Shown here: one piece after another, positions 35,170-45,399 of the stretch
Position numbering within the stretch: the first letter of the stretch is position 1
How the letters are laid out: each line of letters starts with the position of its first letter
DNA from: Glossina fuscipes
Taxonomy: Eukaryota; Arthropoda; Insecta; Diptera; Glossinidae
Reading direction: 5' to 3'
Length of the DNA: 64,000 nt
NCBI RefSeq assembly: GCF_014805625.2
Contig: NW_023998565.1
Span: 802,933 to 866,932 of the forward strand
Notes under the pieces: model-generated
Database searches by the model: none
The model's input: only the letters and a program-made list of their open reading frames with translations
Told to the model about the DNA's origin: nothing
Program-made: the position numbers and the translations under genes

Positions 35170-35984
35170 AGGAAATCTACTGATGCATATTAATGGCTTA
35201 CCAGTACTAAACGTTCAGACGCTGCATATTCTCGGGCTCAGTTTTTCCAACAAGCATCTTTGGAAATCACACTGTCTTCGATAAAAAAATTCTATTTTAA
35301 CAAGGGTGAATTTCATACAGTACGTTACTTGGAAAAGCCATGCGCACGTTAACACTATTGCTTACCTTACCAAAATGTTTATTTTAAGCAGGATTGACTA
35401 TGCCTTGATAATTTATGGCAATAGCTGCAAATCTAATATCAACTTCCTTAAACTGGTCTATCACCAAGCTGTCAGAGCAAGTTGTTATGCTTTTCGGACC
35501 ACGCCGACTTTATGAGTTAAAAGCCAAAATAGTTCCCAAGCTTCTTAATTCAAACAAATCTGTTCTCGGTGATGACGTGAGAGAGATTATTATTGCGAAG
35601 AAAAATGCAAAGTCACCATCTGCAATTGACCATTGTTTGTACGTCGCAAAGGAATTGAACATTCCCTTAAATATTTTTCGCCCTTTTGGTGTTAAACCTC
35701 CCTGGATTTTGAAACACTGCTCTTTTGACATCTCACTGTCTATGCACAAGAAAGAAGATACTCCAAATTACGTCTTCAGGAATCTAATAGCTGAAAAAAC
35801 CCAAGTATTGGACAGTACCGGTTGGAATCTTTTATACACAGACGGCTCAAAATCTTTTGGCCTGCCTCCTGCTTGTGCAGTGGTAGATGCTACAGGGCAG
35901 ATTTTTCTCAATCACATTTTTCACGAAAGTCCCTCAACGTTCACAACCGAAGCCAGAGCTATCCTTGGCCACATACAAGAATAA
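35170..35984 (+). mobile_element. I-clade LINE fragment with RT C-terminus and RNase H
   Basis: Forward copy of the family seen reversed at 1-500. It covers the post-palm RT region (HILGLSFSNKHLWKSHCL, then NFIQYVTWKSHAHVNT) and continues into RNase H (NLLYTDGSKS near 35826, then CAVVDATGQIFLNHIFHES and TTEARAI). One frameshift near 35480-35515 separates the two open frames (35306-35515 and 35415-35984). The catalytic Asp of YTDGS is present. It shows the domain order that the left-edge copy leaves out. The 3' end runs into the AATAAGCG repeat. Confidence 0.8.
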
Positions 35985-36360
35985 GCATATAAAAATTTGG
36001 CCACATACGAGAATAAGCGCATATATTCTCAATAATTCGAAAAATGTGAGAATAAGCGTCCAATTTGTTTACAGTTGTTGAATAATTGTTCAAGTATTTG
36101 TATAAAAATTTGGCCATGTACGAGAATAAGCGTATAAAAATTTGGCCATGTAGGAGAGTAAGCGTATAAAACTGAAAACGATTCTCAATATTTGTTCAAG
36201 TATTTGTATAAAAATTTGGCCATGTACGAGAATAAGCGTATAAAACTGAAAATGATTCTCAATAAACCAACAGATGTTTGCGTGCATGTGAGAATAAGCG
36301 TCCAATTTGAAAATCATTTGTTGAATAATTGTTCAAGTATTTGTATAAAACTGTTTTCAG
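35975..36360 (+). repeat. AATAAGCG-type irregular tandem repeat
   Basis: At least seven occurrences of GARTAAGCR with TATAAAAATTTGGCC and TGTACGAGAATAAGCGTAT, spaced about 31-75 bp, plus a GTTGAATAATTGTTCAAG element. Two more copies in reverse orientation sit at about 37310 and 37365. It starts where the LINE RNase H frame ends. Confidence 0.75.
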
Positions 36361-36860
36361 CATGACAACAGTCTCGGCCTCATTACGTACCTGCACGGCT
36401 TTCTCAAATTCTGCTTCCAAATTGATTTTTGCATATTGCTTCCTTCGACGGTCTACTTCGACATCACGCGGCAAATGCTTCTTTAGTACTACATGAGTCA
36501 TTTGAACTTTCGGTAAAATGGTTTTTAGAGGGATTTTATGCATACGATTATTTTTCCCCTCAAAATTCAACCATTTTTGCGCCGTCTTAATGACATGGGA
36601 ATGAGGTGTCAATTGTTCATTTTTAACTTTCAATTCTGTATACAAAGCGCTCGCACCGGTCTGTTGGCAAGTTCTGGGTTCCTCAATGCTAAGTCGCTCA
36701 ATACTCTCGGCACAGAGTTTTAAAATTTACGACGAGTAAATGTTCGTACGGCGGATTTGCGCTGGATCAGCTTTCAGTAACGATGTTGCTTTTTTGAATA
36801 TGGCAGTCGAAGGTGTCGAACGTCTGGCTATTTTCAACGTTTTTTAAATTTCAGATTCTT
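36360..36860 (-). pseudogene. Unidentified host-gene remnant, Lys/Arg-rich
   Basis: A reverse frame gives a protein-like segment of over 100 residues with HSHVIKTAQKWLNFEGK, KTILPKVQ and PRDVEVDRRRKQY. A preceding stretch in a different frame reads RVLSDLALRNPELANRPVRA, and earlier TAIFKKATSLLKADPAQIRR, so at least one frameshift is present. The PKVQ...PR-VE-RR-QY pattern recalls the N-terminal part of some axonemal dynein heavy chains, but this is from memory and weak. The 3' end is lost in the AATAAGCG repeat. Confidence 0.35.
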
Positions 36861-37108
36861 CGAAAATATATTTTTTTTCTCCGGGTTTTCTGATAGTTTT
36901 TTCTTTTCCTGAAAATACTATTTGCTTCTCAAATGAATAATTGAAAGCTTTCTAAATTCTACATAATCTTCCAACCTCCACTTTATTGGAAGAAGAAAGT
37001 AAACAGTCAATATAAGAAAGGTTGTGAATGGAACAAATACAACTCAAAGCATTTTTAAAAGAAATTATAAAGTAAGACAATAAAAACTTTTTTTACTCCG
37101 AATTACAA

Positions 37109-37745
37109 TCAGTCTGTTGTGGAACTAGGTAGTCTACCGAGTTTCATTGATTCCTTTTCCAAGTATATGACCAAACGTGTTAAACTGGTACGAACTGTTT
37201 GAACAGCCGCATATCGTTCTTCCAATTCCTTGTATGGAATTTGTATTTTCTCAGATGGTTTGAATTTGTTGCTTTTTTACAAAGACCTGTTGAATTATTG
37301 AGAACGAATATGCGCTTATTCTCTAAATCGGCACAATACATGCAAACTTCTTGATAATTGTATACGCTTATTCTTGAAAAACGGGACAATACATGTAAAG
37401 AATTTGTATTTCCTTGCGTTGCGAACTAGCTTTACTCCTAAAAGTCTTCTCCAGTTTCTGAACTTCTTCAGCTAATTCCATTTGCATTATAATTTCAGGT
37501 CAATCATTATCGGAAAACATATCCATTAAAGCATCGAAAGCTTCGGACAATGTCCAAACATCTTCTTCCTGGAATAAATTTCGAATTATTTGCAAATAAT
37601 TGCTTTTATTAAAAAGGAGTTGAATTCCTACATGAGTGCAAGTTTCAACAATAAACTAAACTACTAATTTTACTAGTGGTTCCGCTGATAGACAGCCTAG
37701 TGTACCCAACATACGTAACCAATTCGCTCGAATTTCGGGCATCGA
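37109..37745 (-). pseudogene. HEATR3/Syo1-like C-terminal gene fragment
   Basis: HEATR3 (symportin) carries ribosomal proteins L5 and L11 into the nucleus. Exon-like block A (37742-37632) reads MPEIRANWLRMLGTLGC then FIVETC. It is joined through a 63-bp GT-AG intron (37569-37631) to block B (37568 on): EEDVWTLSEAFDALMDMFSD, then EVQKLEKTF. After an insertion of about 150 bp the end resumes (37255-37109): TVRTSLTRLVIYLEKES then a stop. The W...EA.DAL.DMF and the TVRT.L.R...Y.E ending fit the family C-terminus. Stops at 37656-37658 (TAG) and 37500-37502 (TGA where Trp is expected) disable it. The insert carries two AATAAGCG units. Confidence 0.55.
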
Positions 37746-37769
37746 ACAATTTTTCACCGTTATTCCTTT

Positions 37770-37980
37770 TCGCCTTAATGGTTTTGTGAGGAAAATTTGT
37801 TCACCATAGTTATTAAACAAACAAAATTAAGCGGACCTAATATGAACCACATGGTTTTATTTTTTGGCCTCACTTCATATATAATATCCCTTGGATAGTA
37901 AGCCCTTCGAAAAATTTTAATTTTTAACATTTTATAATGAAGGTTAATCCAAAGTAGCGTCAGCAAGAAAATTAACAGTA
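37770..37980 (-). repeat. Dispersed repeat family D, copy
   Basis: Reverse copy with CCATGTGGTTCATATTAGG, then CGCTTAATTTTG and a TTCATTATAAAATG block, as in 11.8-12.0 and 40.5 kb. It borders the HEATR3-like remnant. Confidence 0.5.
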
Positions 37981-37999
37981 GGGCCTATTCATTTTGGAC

Positions 38000-39350
38000 T
38001 CGAACATGTATAGACGCTAATACTAAACACAAACTCTTAAATGGGGAGAAAATATTGCGGAAAAATTATAAGTTTGCATGAAAACAATGCCAGGTTTTTA
38101 TTGTATTATTACCAAATGAACGAATAACTGTACTAGGCGAAGTGGTGTAGAGTGTGTAAAAGTTGACGTTGTCCGGCTTTTTTGTTGTTTTTTATTCAGT
38201 TTGTTTTGCTCGGTGTTACCTGCCAATATGAACAAAAAGGACATTGCCACACTGATTACCACTAAAACTCAATCGAGATTGGCTGCTTCCAAGGATTTCG
38301 TTAGGAACACTTCCTCAATAGGATTATTAAATGGCTGATGCAGATTGTCAAATAAATAAGAAATATAGATAGTTAAAATTAGGAAAAATAATAATATGGA
38401 TACATTTATGTTAATAGATAGAGAGAGAAAGAAAAAGAGATTTCGCCAAAAGTAAATGGTCGAATAAAGAAATCTCAAACTGAGGTTTCTGTTGCTTCTT
38501 CTATGTATATAATTCCCTAAGTTAGCGAACTCCTAAGTATACACAAATTTCTAGCATAGTGCTAACATATACACGCGCTCGTCTATTAAATACACCCAAT
38601 TTTCTTTTTATATGATTTGTACGTTCCCATAAAATTCGTGTAAAGAAAGATATTGGCTAAATCGAAAAACAATAGATTGGCTCCAGCCCAGCAACTGAAA
38701 AGTACAAGAAACAATATTGAAAAATTCTTGTTAGAATTTACTTAAGAATTTATTATTTATTTATTGCTTAAGCATTTTAATTCCAAAAATTAAATTATAA
38801 AAGAAAATTATACTTTGAAAAACTAAACTAATTATTAATATTATCTCTTTACTCTATGCGTAATTCACGCGAGCCCACTTATATGTTCGTACAATCTAAC
38901 TGAACTGCGAAAAATATAACGCGAAATCACAATTGTGATTCTTTCCACAATTTAAGTTCTACATTGTGAGGAGTAAGAATGAATAAAACAGTTTCTGTAA
39001 AGACTGAATTCTTTTTTCTTTTTAACTCATGTTAAATCAAATTTCGTGTAAATAAAATTACCGCACATACCGTAATACCGTACATTCTTTGTCGTCTTAT
39101 ATATATCCTTCGCGCAAAAAGCAATAACTGAATTAATTTTAGTTTTTTCCGCTCTCTTGCTTTCATAGTATTCGTTTGCCTCGAATATCGTGATCTTTCT
39201 AATAATCTTGTTGGGGAAATATTGTTAATGAAATGGAAACCTTATATATATGAACTAAATACATGGAGACGTCGTCAGAATCTTTTAAATAAAAATTAGT
39301 AAAATATCAAGATTTTGGTGTTTCTGTTATCAACAACTAGCTGCCAATCA
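38000..39350. other. AT-rich DNA with one short open frame
   Basis: A short ATG-led frame at 38228-38338 reads MNKKDIATLITTKTQSRLA and ends after 36 codons; it has protein-like composition and could be a truncated gene start. Otherwise no features were seen. Confidence 0.3.
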
Positions 39351-39353
39351 TAT

Positions 39354-39725
39354 TCATGCTCTTTCGCTCTCATTATATGGCACCAAAATATATGCTGTTT
39401 CAATGGGAAAAGCCTGTGGCAACGCATGAACAAAAAAATCCGTTCGTTCCGATAAAAGTACTAGAATGTTGAGAAAAGTATAATAAAAAAAGGTGCTACC
39501 AATTGAAATGAAGAATGCCACTGCAATGGAAAGCATAATAAAATTCCGTACTAGAGGCTGCTCTAGAAACGAATTTAGCAGAAGGTAAGAATTGGATTAA
39601 GAATGCGTTGATCAAAGTATCGATTTGGCAATGCAGTCGGCAACTTAAAAACATGCAATTTGTCCCGGCGGGTTTACCTGTGCGAAATGCTGAATTTTAC
39701 GTTTTCCTTGAAAGTTTAAAGAATA
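39354..39725 (+). other. Coding-like forward fragment, unidentified
   Basis: Forward frames contain MAPKYMLFQWEKPVATHEQK and, after stops, LAEGKNWIKNALIKVSIW and FVPAGLPVRNAEFYVFLE. Composition resembles a decayed protein-coding region. No family recognised. Confidence 0.25.
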
Positions 39726-39979
39726 GTTTGACTTTTCATTGTTTATTAATTCTCTTACTTCGCTTACAATTCATCAATAAGTGTTAAATTCTTTTACAAT
39801 ACGGAAGCATTTCAAGAACCGTAGATTGATTAAAGTTGCACACATACTACATTCCAGATCAATGCGCACTCGTTCTAGTCATTTTACAGCGTTGTCAATA
39901 TAATTATAAATTTACATCGAGGTTCCACAAATTGTACAAACACTTCGCCAGTTTAGAGCATACTCTCGTTATTATTGTC

Positions 39980-40360
39980 TAATAATAAATTTCAATTTTC
40001 TGTCTTATTCGCGTTGTCGTTTTCGGCTCTCCTCTGATTCTGACTCCCCTACTCGACCGGACCGGTCTGCCCCTCGATATGGATCATTTGGAGCTACCTG
40101 TTTAACGACTCCCGTCAAAGTTGTCGTTTGGACACTTTACCGTATCCCACGCAGAAACGTCTGTTTCTGACTGGAATTTTCTTACCTTCCGTCATCCGTC
40201 TAGTAGTTTATTTAATCCTATTCTTAACTTAACTCAGCCTAGCACTTCCTTCTCAGAAACGAAGAGGGAGTGAGACCGAAACGAGGGACGATTTTAGCTC
40301 CTCACAAATGTTGTTAGTAAATCATAGTCGAAAGACTTGAACCAAATGTTGTGATAGTAC
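39980..40360. other. GC-richer unidentified segment
   Basis: Pyrimidine-rich, non-coding sequence with CTCGACCGGACCGGTCTGCC and an AACGAAGAGGGAGTGAGACC block. It could belong to the LTR or leader of a retroelement; no termini were found. Confidence 0.2.
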
Positions 40361-40439
40361 CCTGCGAACCTCCCTGTAAATAGCCTCACTGAATTTATTA
40401 TTATAGAACTGGATATTAAAAATTAGATTAGTAAAAGCG

Positions 40440-40580
40440 TACTTTCCATATAAATGGTTATGCCCAAAAGGTTAAAAAATTGCACTATGTGTTCAAAACA
40501 ATGCAGTTAATTTTTACACCAAATTACTATTATGGATCAATGTTCATTATAAAATGTTAAAACTTTGTAATGTGTAAGTG
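40440..40580 (+). repeat. Dispersed repeat family D, partial copy
   Basis: Contains TTAATTTTTACACCAAATTA, CTATTATGGATCAA and TTCATTATAAAATGTTAAAA, matching blocks at 11.85 and 42.5 kb. Confidence 0.5.
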
Positions 40581-40681
40581 GTAGCAGCTGGGTTCAAGTT
40601 TTTCGCTGTCCGACTAGCTCAACTACACTCACATTTTTTCCTTTTTCCCCTCGCTTCCTTTTCCCTTCTTTTCTCTTTCCG

Positions 40682-40700
40682 TATATATATATATATATAT
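40682..40700. repeat. (TA)n microsatellite
   Basis: About nine TA units directly after GTATAT in a pyrimidine-rich stretch. Confidence 0.9.
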
Positions 40701-41589
40701 CAGATCAAAAAGAAAACAAATTTTTTAGTCAAAAATAACTGAACCTGTCTGTGAGTCTCGTTGTCCGCTAGTACTGTTCATTTGTCCTTTAGTTAATACC
40801 AATGGTCATTTTCCTACGCTCACACGCACACACACACATATGTTCTCTCTTCACGGAATCTGTAGAATGCGTAGTTTACCATTTTTTTCATAACTTATCA
40901 ATAAAGAAAATATAAAATTTCTATTAATACGTAATTTTTATTTTAATTTCCTTTTTCTTGATGTTTTTTTCTTCTGACACATAAAACTAGACTCAGCGAC
41001 CTTTATATTCGCTTAATCGTATATGCAAACAAACAAGCAAATAAGTAGACATTAACCTAAAAGCTACATAAATATCAATGTATAAGAAAATCTAATAGAA
41101 ACTTAAACACCCTATCTACGGTACCATTAGTCGATGACTCGATTCCGAAAGATGCTTGGACACTATCAATATTTTCCGTATCATAGCTCATCCAATGCCA
41201 TTTCGTAAAAAAAACATACTCCTTAGGACTCTCAGCTCGATGATGATCCACCATTTCAGACAGTATTCAAAATTTCTACTTCACCATATATTGGTAAGAA
41301 GAATGTTGCTGAAGATGTGCCAATGGCATCGGTACTATCGGCAAGTAATGTGGGAAGCTCACCATAAATAACAGACAATGAAGCCAGTATTATGGCCAAA
41401 AATATTAGAAATCGTTCTATTATTGTACCGTATTGGAATAACTGAAAGTATGAAGCCTGTCTTGCTGTTTGTACGGAACTTTCAATTTTTTTTTAATTCT
41501 TTAAAATTCCCTGTTTGCGTTAAAATGTTTTCACCGTTTTGTTTATTCTTTTCCAAATCAATTCGATTTAAACGCATTTTTATTTACAA

Positions 41590-42380
41590 GTCGCGTTAAA
41601 ATACGCGGTTAAAACTAAACGTAAATCGCATTCAATTAATATATATGCTACGTATATGTGTTTATTAACAGCGTTTATTAATTCTGTTGTTCAGGCACTT
41701 TAGATTTAATGCTATTTATTGCATACGTATATATCACATTTATGTAACTTAATTTATATAACTTAAGTATATTTGACTAATTAAACATTTTTCACAGTTA
41801 CAAATCCCTAGTCCTTTTTTCATTTTATTTTTTTTATTTTAGTCTGCCTTGTGTGGACATACTTTGATTTTATTCTTTTCTTACAATCACATCAATCCGT
41901 AATCTTTTATGTTGAAGACCCCAGAAAGGTGGTTGCAAAAAATCTTGGGAGAAATTCAGCAAAAAAAGTACCACGTCCTTATTTTCAATATTATATTGCA
42001 AAATTCTTAAATTTTACAAATTCCCCTTTTTATTATTATTTTTTTTTTAATTCTTTTTCTCAGTATTTTTTTTTTTTCAAATTTTCATGTACAATTATTT
42101 CAATATTCTTCAAACTTTAAGCAATTTCACTCCTCAATCATGCCTTCTGTCACTAATTTTATTTTCAAAAAAAGTACTCTAATTCTATACGGACGGAATT
42201 CAGGCTTTGTTCTCTTTTCATAATTCTCTCTCTAAATAGCACTACTGTGAGTGAAGAATTATGAAAAGAGTTCTTAATTAACGCAATTCCGTTATTATAA
42301 ATAACTCTACTCTATTTGTGAAGAGCAGCGACAAAGCCGACGGACGGAAATCCCCTACGGAAATCCCCTACGGACATTAC
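41590..42380 (+). repeat. Dispersed repeat, partner of 23.69-24.90 kb
   Basis: Shares ATTTATGTAACTTAATT and a TATATTTGACTAATTAAACA block with 23750-23810, then T-rich sequence. The right part holds the inverted repeat at 42203-42335 and ends at CGGACATTACA. Confidence 0.5.
42203..42335. repeat. Nested inverted repeat (hairpin)
   Basis: CTCTTTTCATAATTCT (42212-42227) and AGAATTATGAAAAGAG (42255-42270) are perfect 16-bp complements around a 27-base loop. Outside them GGCTTTGT (about 42203) pairs with ACAAAGCC (about 42329). ACGGACGGAA occurs directly on both outer sides. Confidence 0.8.
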
Positions 42381-42419
42381 ATCTTACACATTTTTGTTTT
42401 ATAAACCAAAAATTTTCGT

Positions 42420-43040
42420 AAATCTCTTTGTAGACTAAGGTGCAAAAATAGGCATGGGTGGACCAAATTTTGCAGAATTAATTTTTATATCAAATTAATT
42501 ATGGGTGAATTTTCATCATAACATATTAAAAATTCGACTTTTCTGCTTTGTAAAGAATCAATTTTCATCAAAATGCTTATAAAGGGTAGCAGGCAAAAAA
42601 TAAAACGGAGTGGCCAGTCAATTTTTTTAATCTTACGTTACTATTATGAGCCAATTTGCACCATGAAATATTGCAAATTCAACCGTTTTATCGCATAAAG
42701 ATTCTGTTTCCATAGAATCAGTTATGTTAAAGGGCGTTCCAAAAATTGCCTTAGCCAACCCAAAGCCTTCACACAAATTTAGAATGCCGAAGTACTACTA
42801 CTTAACCACGTTTGTCGAGAAATTTTGAAAATAGCTATTTTTTTCCATATAACGACATTTCAGAATAGGACGTTATACGGGGAATGGTCGAAAAAGTAAA
42901 CCGATCTAAAAGATTTTCAATAGCATTAGTCCTTAGGCCAACGTACGTCTGTGTACCAAATTTCATCAAAATATCCTAAAAATTTCGACATGCAGGTGGA
43001 ATGGAAAAGTACAAGGACAGACATTAGACGGACCCAAAAT
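42420..43040 (+). repeat. Dispersed repeat family D, longest copy
   Basis: Two tandem-like halves: AATTAATTTTTATATCAAAT with TTTTCATCATAACA, then a second version (TTACTATTATGAGCCAATTT, CACCATGAAATATTGCAAAT). It ends with CATATAACGACATTTCAG and CCAAATTTCATCAAAATATC. Non-coding. Confidence 0.55.
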
Positions 43041-43054
43041 TATTTCAGTCGTAT

Positions 43055-44330
43055 TAGCTGACTTAAATAACATACAAGAGTTGATGACATTAGCTGATAA
43101 CATTTGGAAAATCTCTTCTAAAAATTAGATAGCACGCAATTCATCCATGAACAATGAAAACGGGATATAATACGACGTGATTAATCCCGTAAAAATTCAA
43201 GCTGACGAATTGCACCCTCGAACAAGCAAACAATAAATCACGGTGTGTCTTTTCATTTTATAAGCGTAATAAAATAAAAATATTAATGGACAGTGGAGCC
43301 AAAATTTTTGTCCGTCCGTTCATCTTTTTGCCAAATTACGAAAGGCACACAACCTTACCGCTGAAGGTGTCCTTCCGGGACCATGACGTTTGAACCCTAC
43401 CAATAGCACAGCGGAAACTCTGTTTGAGTGCTTGGTCAAGTCAGAAAATTGCAAACCATCAAGTTCATCCGTATCTTCACCATTGCTTCTCGTCCCTAAA
43501 AATGTTATCATTGTCCCAGATCGCTTCGAAACGTGCACCATTTAGACATTAACATTCGTGATAAACAGATATTTTTAAAGACTATCCCCAAATCCCTGTG
43601 GTTACAGAGGACATACACAAGATCGCGATCATCAAAGGTTTTGGAATATTTGAGTTTCTTCGCATGGCCTTTTGTCTACAAAATTCTACTGAAATACCCA
43701 AAGATTCGTCAAAGAAATATTTCAGGAATTGGATTTTTTTTTTTTTCCATATAACGACGATCACTTAATAATTTGCGAGGAAAAGGGACAGCATTTAGTA
43801 CATATAGAAACTGTTTTTAAACAGTTAGACGAATATAGATTGAACATTATACCATGCAAATATATCTTCAGTGTATCTAATATTGATTGATTAGATCGTA
43901 ACATATCGGAAGATGTCATACGATCATCTAAGTCTTTGTCAACAAAAATTTTGAACGTCCGATATCTGTAAAACAAGCTCAAAAATTGATTGGTTTACTC
44001 AATTACTACCATAGGAACAGCAGGAACAACGACCCAATTACATTCAATTATCGCTGTGGTTCTTAAGAATAAAAGGAACACCCTAATTTCTGATGATAAC
44101 GCTATTAGAAATATATCACTTTTGATCGCGAACTTTTGGTTGCATTCGCTTGCATTAAACATTTCAGACATCTTTTTGAAGAAAGAAATTTCAGTTTTCA
44201 CACATCATAAACCAGTGAGCACAGCTCTTATCTCTTAAACAGAGAAAAGCCCGCGACGGACTAAACGATTAGAGTTTACTTCCCAATTCACAAGTGATAT
44301 CAAATGTATCTATACAAACGTAAACATACA
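43055..44330 (+). pseudogene. Ty3/gypsy gag-pol remnant: protease, RT, RNase H
   Basis: Forward-strand fossil in several frames. Near 43060 a gag-type end reads LADLNNIQELMTLADNIW. At about 43287 LMDSGAK is the aspartic protease active site (DSGA). Around 43585-43720 VTEDIHKIAI and FGIFEFLRMAFCLQNS match the gypsy RT segment that is usually GLFEFLRMPFGL. About 43755-43850 follows the RT (VHIETVFKQLDEYRLNI), and 44010 has INYYHRNS. RNase H sequence continues at 44090-44230, ending FTHHKPVSTAL, and then SQFTSDIKC near 44290. Stops and shifts are frequent. The element is interrupted after about 44330. Confidence 0.75.
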
Positions 44331-44981
44331 AAACGGGGATACAATTTTACGAACATTTGAAACCGATCAGTCATACAGTCAGACCTAAATTTAGCGAACC
44401 ACATAAAGGCCTAATTTGGACGATTCAGCTAAGAATAAAAACCAAAACTATGAATTGTTCAGCATTTTTAACTTCCAAATTTGGTGCGAAATTCTCGGTC
44501 AGTCTGGCAACTGACGTGCGCGAGATCGATCGAGTTTTATTGCTAAAATTTCTTTGTTTTCGTTTTATACGCGTTTAAAACTGGGTTTATGTAAAAGTAT
44601 AAAAGGTTTGAACGTGTAAAGGGTAAAAATTCATTAATTACATTAAAATTTTTGTGATTTTCATTTTGGTTCTTGCGATTAGCACTTGTGATCGCAATAG
44701 TAAATCTCTTTCGAGTCTGTTCTAGTTTTTTTCTTTTGAGTTTTTTTTTTTATTTTCTTCCTTTGGTGTGAAGAGAAAGCTTCAGTAGTGTAGATCTTAC
44801 GTGTAATTTAAGAGAAAATCTAAGAGGAAATTTTTCTGATATGTATTCTCTCTTTTTTTCGTGCTTCCAGTTTGGTTTTGCTTTCTCTTGTTCTTTTGCT
44901 CCCTTGTTACAGTGACAACGTAACGGAGAAGTTTTATTAAATTTCTTAAATTTGTAGATAAACTTAGTGTAGTGGATTCTT

Positions 44982-45360
44982 TTGAATTTTTTTCTTTTTT
45001 GTCGTAAACTTCTGACGATAACGCCATCTATACTCTCCCCAACTCAAAACTCTCCAGTCGTGAACTCTACTGCTCCTAGCTGTAATGATACTTGCTTGAC
45101 AGTAGTTCCTCCCAGAAAAGGTGTATTTGTGTTAAGGTTGGAACCTGGCATATTTGCGGGTAACATAAAAAGTTATCTGCCGGCGAAAGTCCCATCAGTC
45201 AACTTAAAGCGTTTTAGCGTTTTCAAAATGGCTCCTTCTCAATCTAGGGCAATCTCCCCTTTTAAAATACTAGTTCCGACTGAAAACAGTGATATGTTGT
45301 TAAACAAACCATTGTGACCAGTAGGATCCTTGATTAAGGAATTTATCCCTCGGGCTAAAT
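44982..45360 (+). pseudogene. CR1-type ORF1, internally deleted
   Basis: Only the C-terminal conserved block remains (SCNDTCLTVVPPRKGVFVLR through ILVPTENSDMLLNKPL), fused to 5' UTR-like sequence. A TGA at 45315-45317 interrupts it before the PVGSLIKEFIPR ending. The PHD-like finger and linker present in copy 1 are missing, so about 700 bp was deleted. Confidence 0.7.
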
Positions 45361-45399
45361 TCAAAAATTGGCTCTAATTTTCTAAATTCAGTAAATGAG

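Noticed and set aside
35510..35749. Reverse frame resembling the one at 31-279
   Set aside because: Both are antisense to the same I-clade LINE segment, so the similarity reflects the transposon and not a gene.
36010..36360. CRISPR-like spaced repeats
   Set aside because: Repeat spacing is irregular, the units are diverged, and the genome is eukaryotic; a satellite-like array explains it.
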